Assembly (NCBI GenBank): GCA_950097015.1
Contig: CATNEN010000038.1
Coordinates: forward strand, 13,014,001-13,078,000
From: Macrostomum hystrix
Taxonomy: Eukaryota; Platyhelminthes; Macrostomidae
DNA: 64,000 nucleotides
Direction: 5' to 3'
The translations under genes and the position numbers were made by a program. Every line of letters begins with the position of its first letter. Position 1 is the first letter of the stretch. The notes below the pieces were generated by a model that was not told where the DNA came from, made no database searches, and saw only the letters and a list, made by a program, of their open reading frames with translations. Below, one piece after another: positions 30,815-42,216 of this stretch.

Positions 30815-32265
30815 GGTATATTATTGATCACGGAAGAGCCACATGAATGTGAGGCTGAGAAACAATAGAAATAAAAGAGTATGAACATCGTTGTTAGACT
30901 TAAAATCAGTTTTTTTATTTACAACTTAGACGACCAAGCAAGCAAGAATAAATACCAAGAAGTGTTTCATATTTCTCTGGAGTAGCCTAATTATATATAT
31001 TAATTTGTTAAATTAATAATAATAATAATAATAATTAATATGGCGAACATAAAGCAAAATAAGCGAATGCATAGTCGAAAAGCATATATGAAGTCCTGGC
31101 AATCGGGGAAAACATGTGCATAAATATAAATATCTGGTCTGGGCTGCTAGTTAGCGCACGATGCAGCAGCAACAAAATCATGCTGGTTACGGGACAGATG
31201 AAGGCGAATGAGCAAGTTGAATCAGCCAATACAGTAGACACATGATGGGCAAGATCTATATAGCAATGAAAACAATGCAGTCAATCTACATGAAAGCTAG
31301 CAATAAGCACTGTCAAGCGCCAATAATGAAATAAAAATACATAGACAAATCCAACTATAGTAGCTCATAGGCAAAAAAGCAGCGCTAGCAGTTCTGTGTT
31401 CCTAACCAGAGCCAAGAGTATTGAAGCAATGAGGACATACTACGAGAAAACCAGTCGGGTCATCTGCGCCGAGGAATTTAAGACGGGAACTGGCCCGGAA
31501 AGCATAGAAAATAGACGCTAAAAAAGCTCACAAGATTGACAAAAGGAGGATACTGCTTGTACGGACACAGCGATTTACATGGTATAATAAAGGCTACCAC
31601 AAACTTACTTTATAACCTGGAAATTAGGGAATTAAAGGAACCAGGCGAAGTTCGTCTCTTGAAGAGCGGTTTATTATGAGCACTAGAGCGAACTTAGTGG
31701 TACTGAGTCCGACTGTCATTAAATACTGATTTCGAATCTGCGAAAATACACGTAAATTTGAGGCGCAGATATTGTGAGAAGGCGTTGTGTACTAGCATAA
31801 TCAGCGCCCATGAGCAACAGTAGCGGAAGAAACACTTTAATATATTTAATAGAATGAATGATAAGACCAACAAAACATAAGCATTTTATCATTGACAAAG
31901 AGAAGGAAAAGTAAAAAAATTCCAGATAAAACTGGACAAAAGCTAGCTCAAATATTAGTGGGCAGGCAGCTAACTGACAGCATAACTTGTAAACTAAATG
32001 ACTTTGTCCCACGTATCAAATTCGACCTAAGTTTGATGTTACATTGTCTCAAAACAATAAATGCACAATAGGGCTCGCTCTAAACAGTAAACAGGATATT
32101 GTTTGATTCGTTCAAGTCGCAGATCTTGAATTCGCTAAGTTCTAGTGCTAATTAATTTAAGACTCATGAAATATCGCGAATACAAAAAACAGTGCAATAA
32201 GTAAAATCACAAGTGGTAGTGGCAGCTACAAAAGCAGCTACTCAGAACTAAACTGTAAGTTGGAC
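30815..32265. other. intergenic region between the IS630-like element and raptor
   Basis: Contains a short AAT microsatellite (31,015-31,036). No exon, RNA gene or element is supported. The downstream (3') end of raptor and its polyadenylation site should fall near 32,000-32,265. Confidence 0.6.
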
Positions 32266-35200
32266 TCATAGACCCACTGCAGAGTGGGCAGAATAGAGCG
32301 ACAGGCAGCTATCCGAGGTGCTCAGCGCCAACATGGGCTTCAACGGGTGGAAGGCCACAGACACAGGCCTGGCAATCTGCTGCAGCAGAGCCTCGTTGGC
32401 TCGCACCGCAGCCAATTGGAAACCGCCGTTAAAAGAGCGGACAGCCAACGTGCAGTCCGCTGTGCCCACTGCGTACACTGGACAGCGAGAATGGGCCGCA
32501 AAGCATGTCACCTGCTGCTGCAATAGCGAGGACGGCGGCTGGTGACTTTCCAGGAACTGTTGACCAGGCCTGCGCAGATCCCACAAGCGGACTAGACCGC
32601 TGGCTGTGCAGGTAAGCAGCTGGTCGGAGTTGCTGGGGTTCAAGCAGGCGCCGAGGACAAGATCGCCGCCTGAGGAGCCCCCAGTGGCGGCTGCTTTTGC
32701 AAGAAAAGGGAGATGATTAGGAAAGATTTAGGGAGTCATTTAAATACTTTAATAAAATAGAAAAATAGTTTAATGACTTATGCAATTACAACTGGAGATA
32801 AGCGGCCACTATTGCCCCTCCATTATCAGTTACGAGCATAAAAATGTTTTTGCCCAGTCCGATCAGCAGCTACTCACCGATGCCTCCACCAACTTGCACA
32901 GCGTCGGCTTGGACACTGCAGACGCAGCAGGAATCGGCGGCAGCCAGAGGATCGAAGCATCTCACTATACCGTCATCGAATCCGGCAATGAGCAGCGCCC
33001 GGCCCGGATCCTCTGAGTAGGCCAGGTGTGTGCAGGCGGCCGACTCGCACGGCAAGTCAACAAAGCGCCGCTCCGAATGGGCGTCAATCAAGCGCAAGAA
33101 TCTGGCGTGACCGCCAAAAGCTAGCCCGGCCGTCAGTCTCTGGTTCCAAGCCATGGCACGAAGGCGATCTGGGAGGCCCACAAAGGCGGAGATGAGCTGC
33201 GGGCTGCTGTTGTACGGGCAGGCGTAGTTGCGCCACAGCCGCACGCATCCATCAGACCAGGCGCAGGCAAGCAGCGAGTCCTCGGTGTGCCAGTTGACCA
33301 GCTGCATGTTCACAAGGAAATTGCCGGCCGAACCGCCAATTCCGCCATTAGAGTGCGAGTGCGAGTGGTGCAGATGCGCTGGAGAGCTGGTTTGGCGAGA
33401 CATCGACGAGGACTGGTACTGCAGCGAGCCTTGATTGTAGTGGCCGTGATGCTGCTGCTGCCGGCTTGAGCCGCCCAGACTGCCGGCTGTGCGAAAGAGG
33501 TGAAGTGCGGATAGAATAATTAAAATAGGGTAGGGTATAGGGTATCTGTGGGTAACAGCATAGGGTATCTGTGGCTTCTAGTTCATTATTGTACAGTTGT
33601 TAAAACAGTACATTCTGCGTCTGCTACTCAACCTTGGATACCCAATCTCAGCTTAATCAGGTATCAATCAATCCCAGATCTCGCCTGACCACAAGACTCA
33701 CTTCCGACATTGGCACCGCCGCCGCCACTGGACCGCCTGCTACCGCCAGCGGAGCCTCCGCCGAAAGCCAGCAGATTGACGCCAGATTCAGCATTGAAGG
33801 AGGCCAGACGGCACAGATCCGGGTCCAGCACCTGCACACTGGAATCATCGCACATTAACATCTGGGCTAGCAGTGGATGAAAGTGCAAACCGACTGCTGG
33901 ATACTGAACAGAGCGGGTGCTGCGCAATGAGAACTGAACAGAACGACCGCCGCTTCCGGCCGTTGCCAAGGCAACTGCGTCCTGAGCGGCCAGCCGGTGT
34001 AAACTATGCAGCAGAAGGCAGCTGAGTTCGCGGCTTTGAAAATTGGCAGACAATGGGTCCGAGTCGGTGTCAAGCGATCCCGAGACGCCGCTGCCCACCA
34101 TAATTGGTCGAGCAAATTGAGCGCAGCAATACTCGAATAGTCGCGTTGTCAAAGGCTCTGTTGTAATGGCAGCAGCCAACGGAGTGTTCCAGTCGGTAGT
34201 TGAAGTGTCGTCAGCACCTGCGCTGTCGCTCTGACGACGAACGACCCCGACCCGACGACCGCCTCCAGGTGAAGGTGAACGACGCCGTCCGTCCAGATTG
34301 TCCATCATGCCAAGGAAAATTCTGGTGGCGAATCGATTCGCAGAGGTGGCTCCGGTCAACGGCGGACTCTGGCTGCTCACCAGCAGCTGATGTTGGTGCA
34401 TGTAGTGCCTGTGCTGCGACTTCGGACTGGCCGGCACGCTGCCAGTCGAGGCGTCGGCACCGGTGTTGTTCACGGCAGCAGCCGCGGCGGCGGCCGCAGC
34501 AGCAGCCGCTGTCATTGCTGTTGCACTAGCGGCTGTGGTGAGCGCAGCTGCAGATGAGACGCGAGGAAAAGTCCCGCCATTGTTGGTCAGTCTGCCATGA
34601 CCGGCCTGGTGCTGCTGAGGCCCACCTAGAGCTGCAGACGGACCGGCAAATTGTTCCAGAATGCGTTGGTCCTTGCGGAGCTTTTCAGAAACTCTGGCGT
34701 ACACCCGCTGTACGAGACTGCCAGCCATTGATTGTACCTGAAGAATGTTCAAGGGTGCAAAATACTTGTTAAAATACAAAATGCAACACACAACACTGAC
34801 AAAAAAGCCGCAGGTGGACGGCCAATGCGCCGATACTGAGTATGCAAAAATGCTAAAGGACTATGCCAAAGTGTCGGTAATTTTATATTTATCCCTAAAT
34901 TTCCTAAAAAAAGCACAGTCGTTAAATAGCTTTAAAATGTACTATTTTGTCTAAAAAAGTGCAGTAGCAAAAGTAGTCTGCTCTGCTATTTAGTTAAAAT
35001 GTAGAATCATTGTTGTTTGGCCAGAGAAATAAAAAAGCTGATAACATTTTTAATCTGCTTGCCCGCGTGTGTCGCCATGCCAGAATAACACCACCGCGTT
35101 AGCGGACCTGATGGCGAGGCTCGACCTGGTGTCAGCTAACACGCGCTATCGCAGACTCCCAACCGGCTTTACAGGCTACCAGGCTACCAGGTGGAGATAT

Positions 35201-38200
35201 ATTTTGTGCCCTGCAAGACCCAAGCGACGGCAGCGGATTCGCATATATCTTAGCGACTGCGCTGGGGTCTGTGCACGCGGCGGACTACACCGCCATCCAC
35301 TCTGCTATCACCACTGCAGAAGCCAAAACAGCTAATAGAGCCTGAGTCACAGCAACTTCCGGTTTGACAAGTGACCCATAGGTCTTGGAGGTCTGCCGCA
35401 CTGTGACGTGCTAAACGAGCTACTCTGACGTGCTAGACACCCAACAGCTGATGCCGAGATGGCCCTTAGCGAAGCGACAAGCCGCTGTAAACGACTCCAT
35501 CCGGGCTGTCGCGTATGTCAGGCCTGAACGGAAGAACAGGGTCGTCTGGCCGGTCGTGAACGCCCTCACCGGTTCCTGGGTGAAGGCAGCGCTAAACTTC
35601 GCTGGCGACACTGCCGAGCAACCCAAGAATGAGCTGCATACTTCTTCGCCGCCATTCTTACGCAGCCTTCGCCACCACCGCCGCCGACTCAGCCGGACTT
35701 AATGCCACTGCACCCTTACCGACTGTCGCCCGCTCGGAGCCAACTCAGACTTTCAACTGCCAAATGACCGACAAAAATAGAAAGAAAATCGGACCGACTT
35801 TTACCCAATTTTCACATTTTTCTCAGAAGCGGGCCCGACTCTGACCGACAAAATTTGGTGGAAATCGTTTTAACACTGGCATAACAACTTGAAAACCATG
35901 CGGAAGGAAGAGTATCGTGGGATTTTGCTGCGCTGCGAAAGTGTTAAACCGGGTGGTTACCATGGTTACATTATTTGCTATACCCGTTTAGCAAAACGGG
36001 TATGCCGTTTCTGCGGCAAGAGCACAATGTATTATAGCCACGTCGCAGCTCAATGACGCCAATTCTAGCACTGAAGGTCGCTCAGTGCGCTATATCAACC
36101 AAAGTTTTTTTGAATCGCGAGGTTTCAGCCAGGCAGCCGGCGTGAATTGTGAAATGGCCTTTAAACGCGCGATTCGATGCTCCCTTTTTGTGGTCGGCGC
36201 AGAGCATGTCCGTATCATTACTACTGACGTATCGCTACATAATATTATAAATATTTTTATTAGCTACATTTGACTAGTCCTTAATTTCTAGTTTCGAATA
36301 TCCACAGTACCGGTCAGCAAACAGACCTGCGGCGCCGGATCCCGATGCAGGAAGCGCAGCGAGCGCCAAACCTGCTGATAGACATTGCCGGATTTGAGAA
36401 GGCCGGAGAAGGGTTGAGCAGTGGCCGGCCGTTTCAGCCGGCGCCAGCGTTCCGTATCCTCAATTTGTTGAATTACAACTGCCGTCATCTCATTCTCGAA
36501 TAGCCTAGTGAAGGCGCCGAGAGCACAGACTAGCTCGCAGCGGACCAGAGCCGAGCAATCAGACAAGGAGCGTTGAAGAAGGCGCAGCACAATGGTCTGG
36601 TCGTTGCTGCTACTGAGATCAGAGGCCCGCTGCTGCTCACCGCCGCCTGCCGCCGACGATGCAGCTTGACCAACGATGCCGACACCGCCACCGGAGTTGT
36701 CCATGTAAGCTGCCAGCGCGTGAACAGACGCGGCTCGGATCTGGAAATAGAGAATATCACAAAACAACTTATCTAGTACCAATCATCCTAAACCTACTGT
36801 GCAATCTGCTTATTATTAACGATACACAAACCTTGGGCTGTTGATCCTCTAGCAAGTCGTAAAGAGCCTCATATGCGGAGCTGCGGGCGCCGTGCGATCT
36901 CCCTGGCTCATAATTAGTCCAGATCTTGGCTAGGCAGAACACCAGAAACAGGCGATAAGTGACGGCGGGCTGTGATTGGTCCAGCCGCACCGCCGGATCG
37001 TCTATGTGCACCAGAATGGTGTAGATGAGATTGCTACGCGTGCAGACGTCCTTGGCATCTGCTGATTGGTTCATCAGTCGGGCCAACACAAAGGCAGCCA
37101 TGCCCCTAATGGACAGAGAGTTGAGCGCATTCAGCGGAGTGGAGTCCTGCAACACGTTGATGAAATATCTGATGTTGTCCTCCTTGACTAGGTCTAGCAC
37201 CAGGTTGGTCGAATGCTCAACCGCGATGATTTTGGCCCAGATGAACACTAACTCCTCCTTCATGTCCTTGCCACCGTTAAGCAACTTGAGTATGTAAGGA
37301 AATGTGCCAACTGACAAGGTCTGATAGACTGCATCAGGCCCAAGGTCCAGGTAAGAGCACAGCAGCTTCAGCGCTTTGGGTCTGTAGTACTGCGATAGTA
37401 GCACCTACGATTCAAACGCAGAAATAATGATGACTTATTGCAATTCGTTTTTTTTGTGAATATGTTTGTGAATTTCTTTTGAATCCCCAGTCAATCGATT
37501 TTTTTTCTAAATTTAACAAAGCTCAATTTATCCTTATATCCTGTGAAATCTAAATTCTAGAAGCGATCTGCAACTCACCTGCAGCACAATTGGCAAGTGC
37601 CAAGCATCCGCTGGTGTCTTACTGCCGGCCGATTTCAGCCACACTTCAAAGCTGGCCAAGTGGTCGGCAAAGAACGAGCAGGTCTTGTAAGGCACCATAA
37701 TTAGAGGCCCGGATTCTGGATCTACAACAGACGGATGCTGCTGATGAAGATGTTGATGCTGAGACTGCTGAAGCTGCGCCTCCTGACTGCGCATGTAACG
37801 GTGTACATCTGGCAGCTGTCGCATGAAGTCGTCAACAACGTGATCCCAGGCCGACCATAGCGGATGTTTGTGCATTGGCGGCAGCAGCGGGTGAGTGACA
37901 GGTGTGCAGCCGTAGCTGACTAGAATGCGTTCAGCCAATAGGAAGTTGCGGAACAGCGACGCGAGCAGGGTGTCATAACGGAATAGTCGGTGGAACAGGT
38001 CCCTGTGGCCAGATAAAGTAATTATGATTCACTGAGTTAGGATTTCACAGGACTCTATAGCAAGTTCTATAGGTTCTATCCTATCATGTTTTCAGGCCCT
38101 AATGATTCAAATCCTGACATTTTGATTTAGTTAGCCTAGATCTGGAATGCTGATTCAGGGTTTAATAAAATTCAAGGGGCTTGGCTCGCAACTCAAGTGT

Positions 38201-40702
38201 TGGATATCTTACTCGCAGCTCTGAAATTCTAGTTCGAAAGAGGTTCCTCACCTCGGAATTGAATTGTAAGCAATAGTGTCAGTGACAGCTGTGAATATCC
38301 AGTTCAGCTCGCCTAGCATAGACTTCCGCTCCGACAGCTTGCCGGGTATCGTTGACAGCATTGACAGCGTCAACTCGGGTGACAGCCGGTTGGCGTACCG
38401 GATCCAGTACCAGTGCAGCGCGGCCTTGATGGGCGTAGTCAGGCAGGCGGTGAAAAGATCGGCTGGCAGGTCCGGGTTCATCGGCAGGAACTCGTCAACA
38501 CCGCAGGCGCACAGCAGAATGGAGTTCTCCATACTGACTTCGCCCGAGTAGGCAGCTGACGAGCTGCCACCGCTGGACTTTTGCTGCTGGTACTGCTCGG
38601 ACTGCTCCCAGTCTTGGCGTCGGCGTTCGCAGAAGGCCTCGTACGATTTCAGCACCTGCAGAGCCGTGGAGATCAGAACTCATTTGATAATTACAAAAAA
38701 AAATGCTAATTTCTGCCCCAATAGGGCCAGAAGTGCGGCCGTCAGCGCAACCGCAGCTAATCAGAAGGCTGCGTACGGCTGCTCAGTCCATGGACTGGGG
38801 GGAACGCTACACCCACCCTCAAAGGATTCATTACTGTGTACTTACCTTGTCTATTGTGAGCAGCGCTGAATGAATGAATTAAAGAACTGGAATGGGCTGG
38901 ACAGTGTGAGCAGCGCTGAATTAATTAAAGGACTGGAATGGGCTGGACAGTGTGAGCAGCACTGAATAAATGAATTAAAGAACTGGAATGGGCTGGACAG
39001 TGTGAGCAGCACTGAATGAATGAATTAAAGGACTGGAATGGGCTGGACAGTATGAGCAGCGCTGAATGAATGAATTAAAGGACTGGAATGGGCTGGACAG
39101 TGTGAGCAGCACTGAATGAATGAATTAAAGGACTGGAATGGGCTGGACAGTGAGCTGCGCTGAATAAATGAATTAAAGGACTGGAATGGGCTGGACAGTG
39201 TGAGCTGCGCTGAATAAATGAATTAAAGGACTGGAATGGACTGGACAGTGTGAGCAGCGCTAGTGAATGAATTAAAGGACTGGAATGGGCTGGACAGTGT
39301 GAGCAGCGCTAGTGAATGAATTAAAGGACTGGAATGGGCTGGACAGTGTGAGCAGCGCTAGTGAATGAATTAAAGGACTGGAATGGGCTGGACAGTGTGA
39401 GCAGCGCTGAATGAATGAATTATAGGACTGGAATGGGCTGGACAGTGTGAGCAGCGCTGAATGAATGAATTAAAGGACTGGAATGGGCTGGACAGTGTGA
39501 GCAGCGCTGAATGAATGAATTAAAGAACTGGAATGGGCTGGACAGTGTGAGCAGCGCTGAATGAATGAATATACAGTAATTCAACAGATTTTGTAAGGTA
39601 ATGAATGAATTAATAAATTGCTTACAAGAATAGACTGGACATTTGATAGGATATCGGCTGCACTCACCTGGCCTGCATTGTGGCAATCAATCACATAGAC
39701 AGACGGCGACCCAAGCCAGGACTGCAAGTCGTAAAGCGACAAAGGAATGTACTGCGTAAAGTTGCGATTGAACACCCAGGTCTCGCCATTTTTAGTCGGC
39801 CTAGGCACGCCATGTCCATTAAAGTGGAAAAGGATGCGGTCGTGCCTAGCTGTTCTGCGCAGGCCAAGACACTGCTTTTTCACTTCATCTACAGTTGGAT
39901 CGTTGCAGGTTTTGTAGCGGATCTTGGAGTTCCAGCGCTTATACTGTGTGACAAGGAGGCCGGAGATATCTTCGACGGCTTTGTTGGGATTCTTTCCAGA
40001 GGGATCGTACCAGCAGTGCTGCACAGCGCTGGGCACTGGCTTCTGCACATCCGGTGGATCGGTGTCTACATTCAGACAGAGGACCAGCAGAACATTTGTG
40101 ATGCGGACCTGAGTTAGGCGGATAATTTAGTGCCAAACCATGAGTTTTTCATGCGCCCAGAATTGACAGGCCCCTAGAATTATCACAGTGGCCACGCAGA
40201 CATACAGAGCGCGATAGTCGAGCCACAGCTGAGGACACACTAAAATATGCTCGTATGTGCATACAAACTCACTCAGGCATGAACTCTAATGAATATGTTA
40301 CGACTGTCCCCGTGCACTGTTTAGTTAGACCTCATGGGCACTTAAATTTACACAAGCACAAAACTGTATATATATGCTATTGGTGAGCCCTCCGGTTGCT
40401 TCTATAAAATATTCTATCATTCCCCACCCTAAGGAGATTGCCTACGACGATATTAGAACAAAACACATGATTTTATAGAACAAAAATTCTAAGATCTTAT
40501 GGCGAAGGCCGTAATAGCAAACCTTGGTGCCATATCGCCAGCTCTCGGCGATACTCTCAACGCCTACAGTCTCCTCGTGCAGATGCGGCGAAGCAAAAGC
40601 GGTAGGTATTTTCCATTCTGGCAGGCTGCGCGCTAAGCCGATGGGATAGCAGGCCAGCTCGGCCTCATCAACGCGCCTGGCATCCTCCTCGTACAGGTGC
40701 AT
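32266..40702 (-). CDS. RPTOR: raptor, regulatory-associated protein of mTORC1 (nine exons)
   Basis: Exons on the minus strand in coding order: 40,702-40,523; 40,108-39,668; 38,655-38,252; 38,002-37,579; 37,404-36,832; 36,740-36,327; 34,737-33,702; 33,486-32,878; 32,693-32,266. All junctions keep phase with GT-AG signals and give about 1,502 residues, a little longer than usual for raptor. The N-terminal conserved caspase-like domain is clear (LVLCLNVDTDPPDVQKP; ILFHFNGHGVPRPTKNGETW; YVIDCHNAGQ). The middle is helical/armadillo-like (GELNWIFTAVTDTIAYNSIP; LPIVLQ; LVFIWAKIIAVE). A long low-complexity linker includes poly-alanine and histidine/glutamine-rich stretches, and the C-terminus is a WD40 propeller (CVRLWRNYA; GLVRLWDLRRPG). 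Raptor presents substrates to TOR kinase at the lysosome. The ATG at 40,702 begins MHLYEEDARR; a further upstream exon cannot be excluded. Confidence 0.93.
35069..35702 (+). mobile_element. non-LTR retrotransposon fragment in a raptor intron
   Basis: The plus-strand frame at 35,069 contains ALADLMARLDLVSANTRY and a following tryptophan-containing segment (ATRWRYILCPARPKRR), which resemble the end of an apurinic endonuclease domain in RTE/CR1-like elements (the 'NTrf...TW' region). A second frame at 35,430-35,702 (WPLAKRQAAVNDSIRAVAYV; VVWPVVNALTGS) could be the linker before reverse transcriptase. It is opposite in strand to raptor. Similarity is motif-level only. Confidence 0.45.
35971..35996. 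repeat. small perfect hairpin in a raptor intron
   Basis: TACCCGTTT and AAACGGGTA form a 9-bp stem around the short loop AGCA, directly after a repeat-derived region. No downstream T-run on either strand, and no known role. Confidence 0.5.
38856..39570. repeat. satellite array, 50-bp unit, about 14 copies, in raptor intron 2
   Basis: Unit of the type GTGAGCAGCGCTGAATGAAT... (50 bases) repeated from 38,856 to 39,570 with few substitutions and some 1-4 base indels, mostly at the GAATGAAT part. Each unit contains a GTGAG splice-donor-like word on the plus strand. The array lies between the exons ending at 38,655 and starting at 39,668, so raptor transcripts must splice across it. Confidence 0.95.
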
Positions 40703-42216
40703 GTTGTGACTGGGGAATTTTGTGCGCGCGTTGAGCAATCTTAAATATATGCGCTAAGTAATACTCTTGCTTAGGGAAATATTTGTAAGGGCAGATTTAT
40801 TGATCTAGGTCATAGGTAGTACGATAGCTGAGACTGATTCCTTACTATAGATCCGATCAAAGCTTACTGCAGCACTGCCCTAAACTGAGTAGCACTGAAA
40901 TAATTCTTAGACTTGCAACCACATACGGTAAGAGATAGGAGTGCCGAAGTTTATTTATCGTAAAGCATGGCATAGTAAAGGAAGTACAAAACATCGTAGC
41001 GGATAGGTGGAACAAAATAAAGGACAATTATTTTCCATGCCTGTTTGAAGCGCAGAATATATAACAAAAATTACTTATCTACACAGGCAGACCTGTGTAG
41101 ATCGGCCAATAATTGTTAATCGAAGCGGGGCATTTGAGCAGAACATGTACTTTCACATGTGTTCAGCTAGGTTGACACACGAGTTCGGAATTGAATAAAA
41201 GGAACCTGAGTGCCCGTCAGGATATTGTTGTACATAATTATAAGACGGAATACAATACAACGCTTATAGTGCTATTCCTGCTCTATATGCAATGTAAAAT
41301 CAGGAAAAATAAATAATTGTTTGCCATAAATAAAAAATAAAAGACCTGCGCAGCAGCCATAAACATTAGTTTTCAAAGATTCAATTTAAAACCGTTCGAA
41401 AAAAACACAAGGTACTTTTGCCGGAGGCTTAAATCAGACAGATATGCATACCATATGCTTTTGAACTCGAGCCTTGTAATGAGAAAACTAAATATTAACA
41501 GATAGGAAAGTCAAACTTAAGTTTGTATTTTGTTGCTGTATGTAAAAATATAGAACAGAAAAAACAATAGTGACATAACCATGCTAAAATTACCGCAAAA
41601 ATCATCTTAAGTATCGTAGTCATATTTGCTATGCCGCTAAGGACGGCAAGTTTAAAAAGGAAAAATAACGGACTGCACATTTTGGCAACAAAATAAGAAC
41701 ACTTTAGGCAGGCAGAGTTTCTGCTTAAAATAAAGAAAAATAAAGCATATACTGAGTTTGTTTTTGCCCTTTACCATCAGAGGAAAAAAGCAACTTGGCT
41801 ACTGTAACTTTTGTTAACCGTATGTGCTGTCTTTGACCCTACTGTTACACATTTGGACTGCTACAGACCCTGCTGTTAACCGTATGTGCTGTCTTTGACC
41901 CTACTGTTACACATTTGGACTGTAACAGACCCTGCTGTTAACCGTATGTTACAGTTACACATGTACGCATGAGGACACGTGTCTGTCTGAATGTGCCTGC
42001 TGTTAGCCACATGGTCCGCCACAAGCCCTTCTAATACTAAGAACCAAAATGAAGTTAGAAAGTATCAGACTAGACAATCAGTACTTCTGTACTGGTTAGG
42101 AAACAAAATGAAAAGTAGCCATTTCGAGAAGTTAACTTAACTAACAAAATGTGACAGAGGCCCGATGCAAAGGAGAAGAAAGTGAAAAAAGGGCAAAAAA
42201 CAGAACAGCATTAGTG
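40703..42216. other. region between raptor and the N4BP2-like gene
   Basis: Raptor's 5' end lies to the left and the 3' end of the N4BP2-like gene to the right; both are on the minus strand. Apart from a tandem repeat at 41,813-41,951, I see no exon or element. Raptor's promoter or a non-coding first exon is probably here but shows no clear signal. Confidence 0.5.
41813..41951. repeat. 62-bp tandem duplication with a partial third copy
   Basis: GTTAACCGTATGTGCTGTCT... begins at 41,813 and again at 41,875 after 62 bases, with a third, partial start at 41,937. The first two copies differ by only a few bases. Confidence 0.9.

Noticed and set aside
35420-35626. Minus-strand gene inside the raptor intron
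   Set aside because: The opposite strand shows retrotransposon-like motifs; this frame looks like its shadow.
38856-39570. CRISPR-like array
   Set aside because: The unit is a head-to-tail satellite without variable spacers, in a eukaryotic intron.
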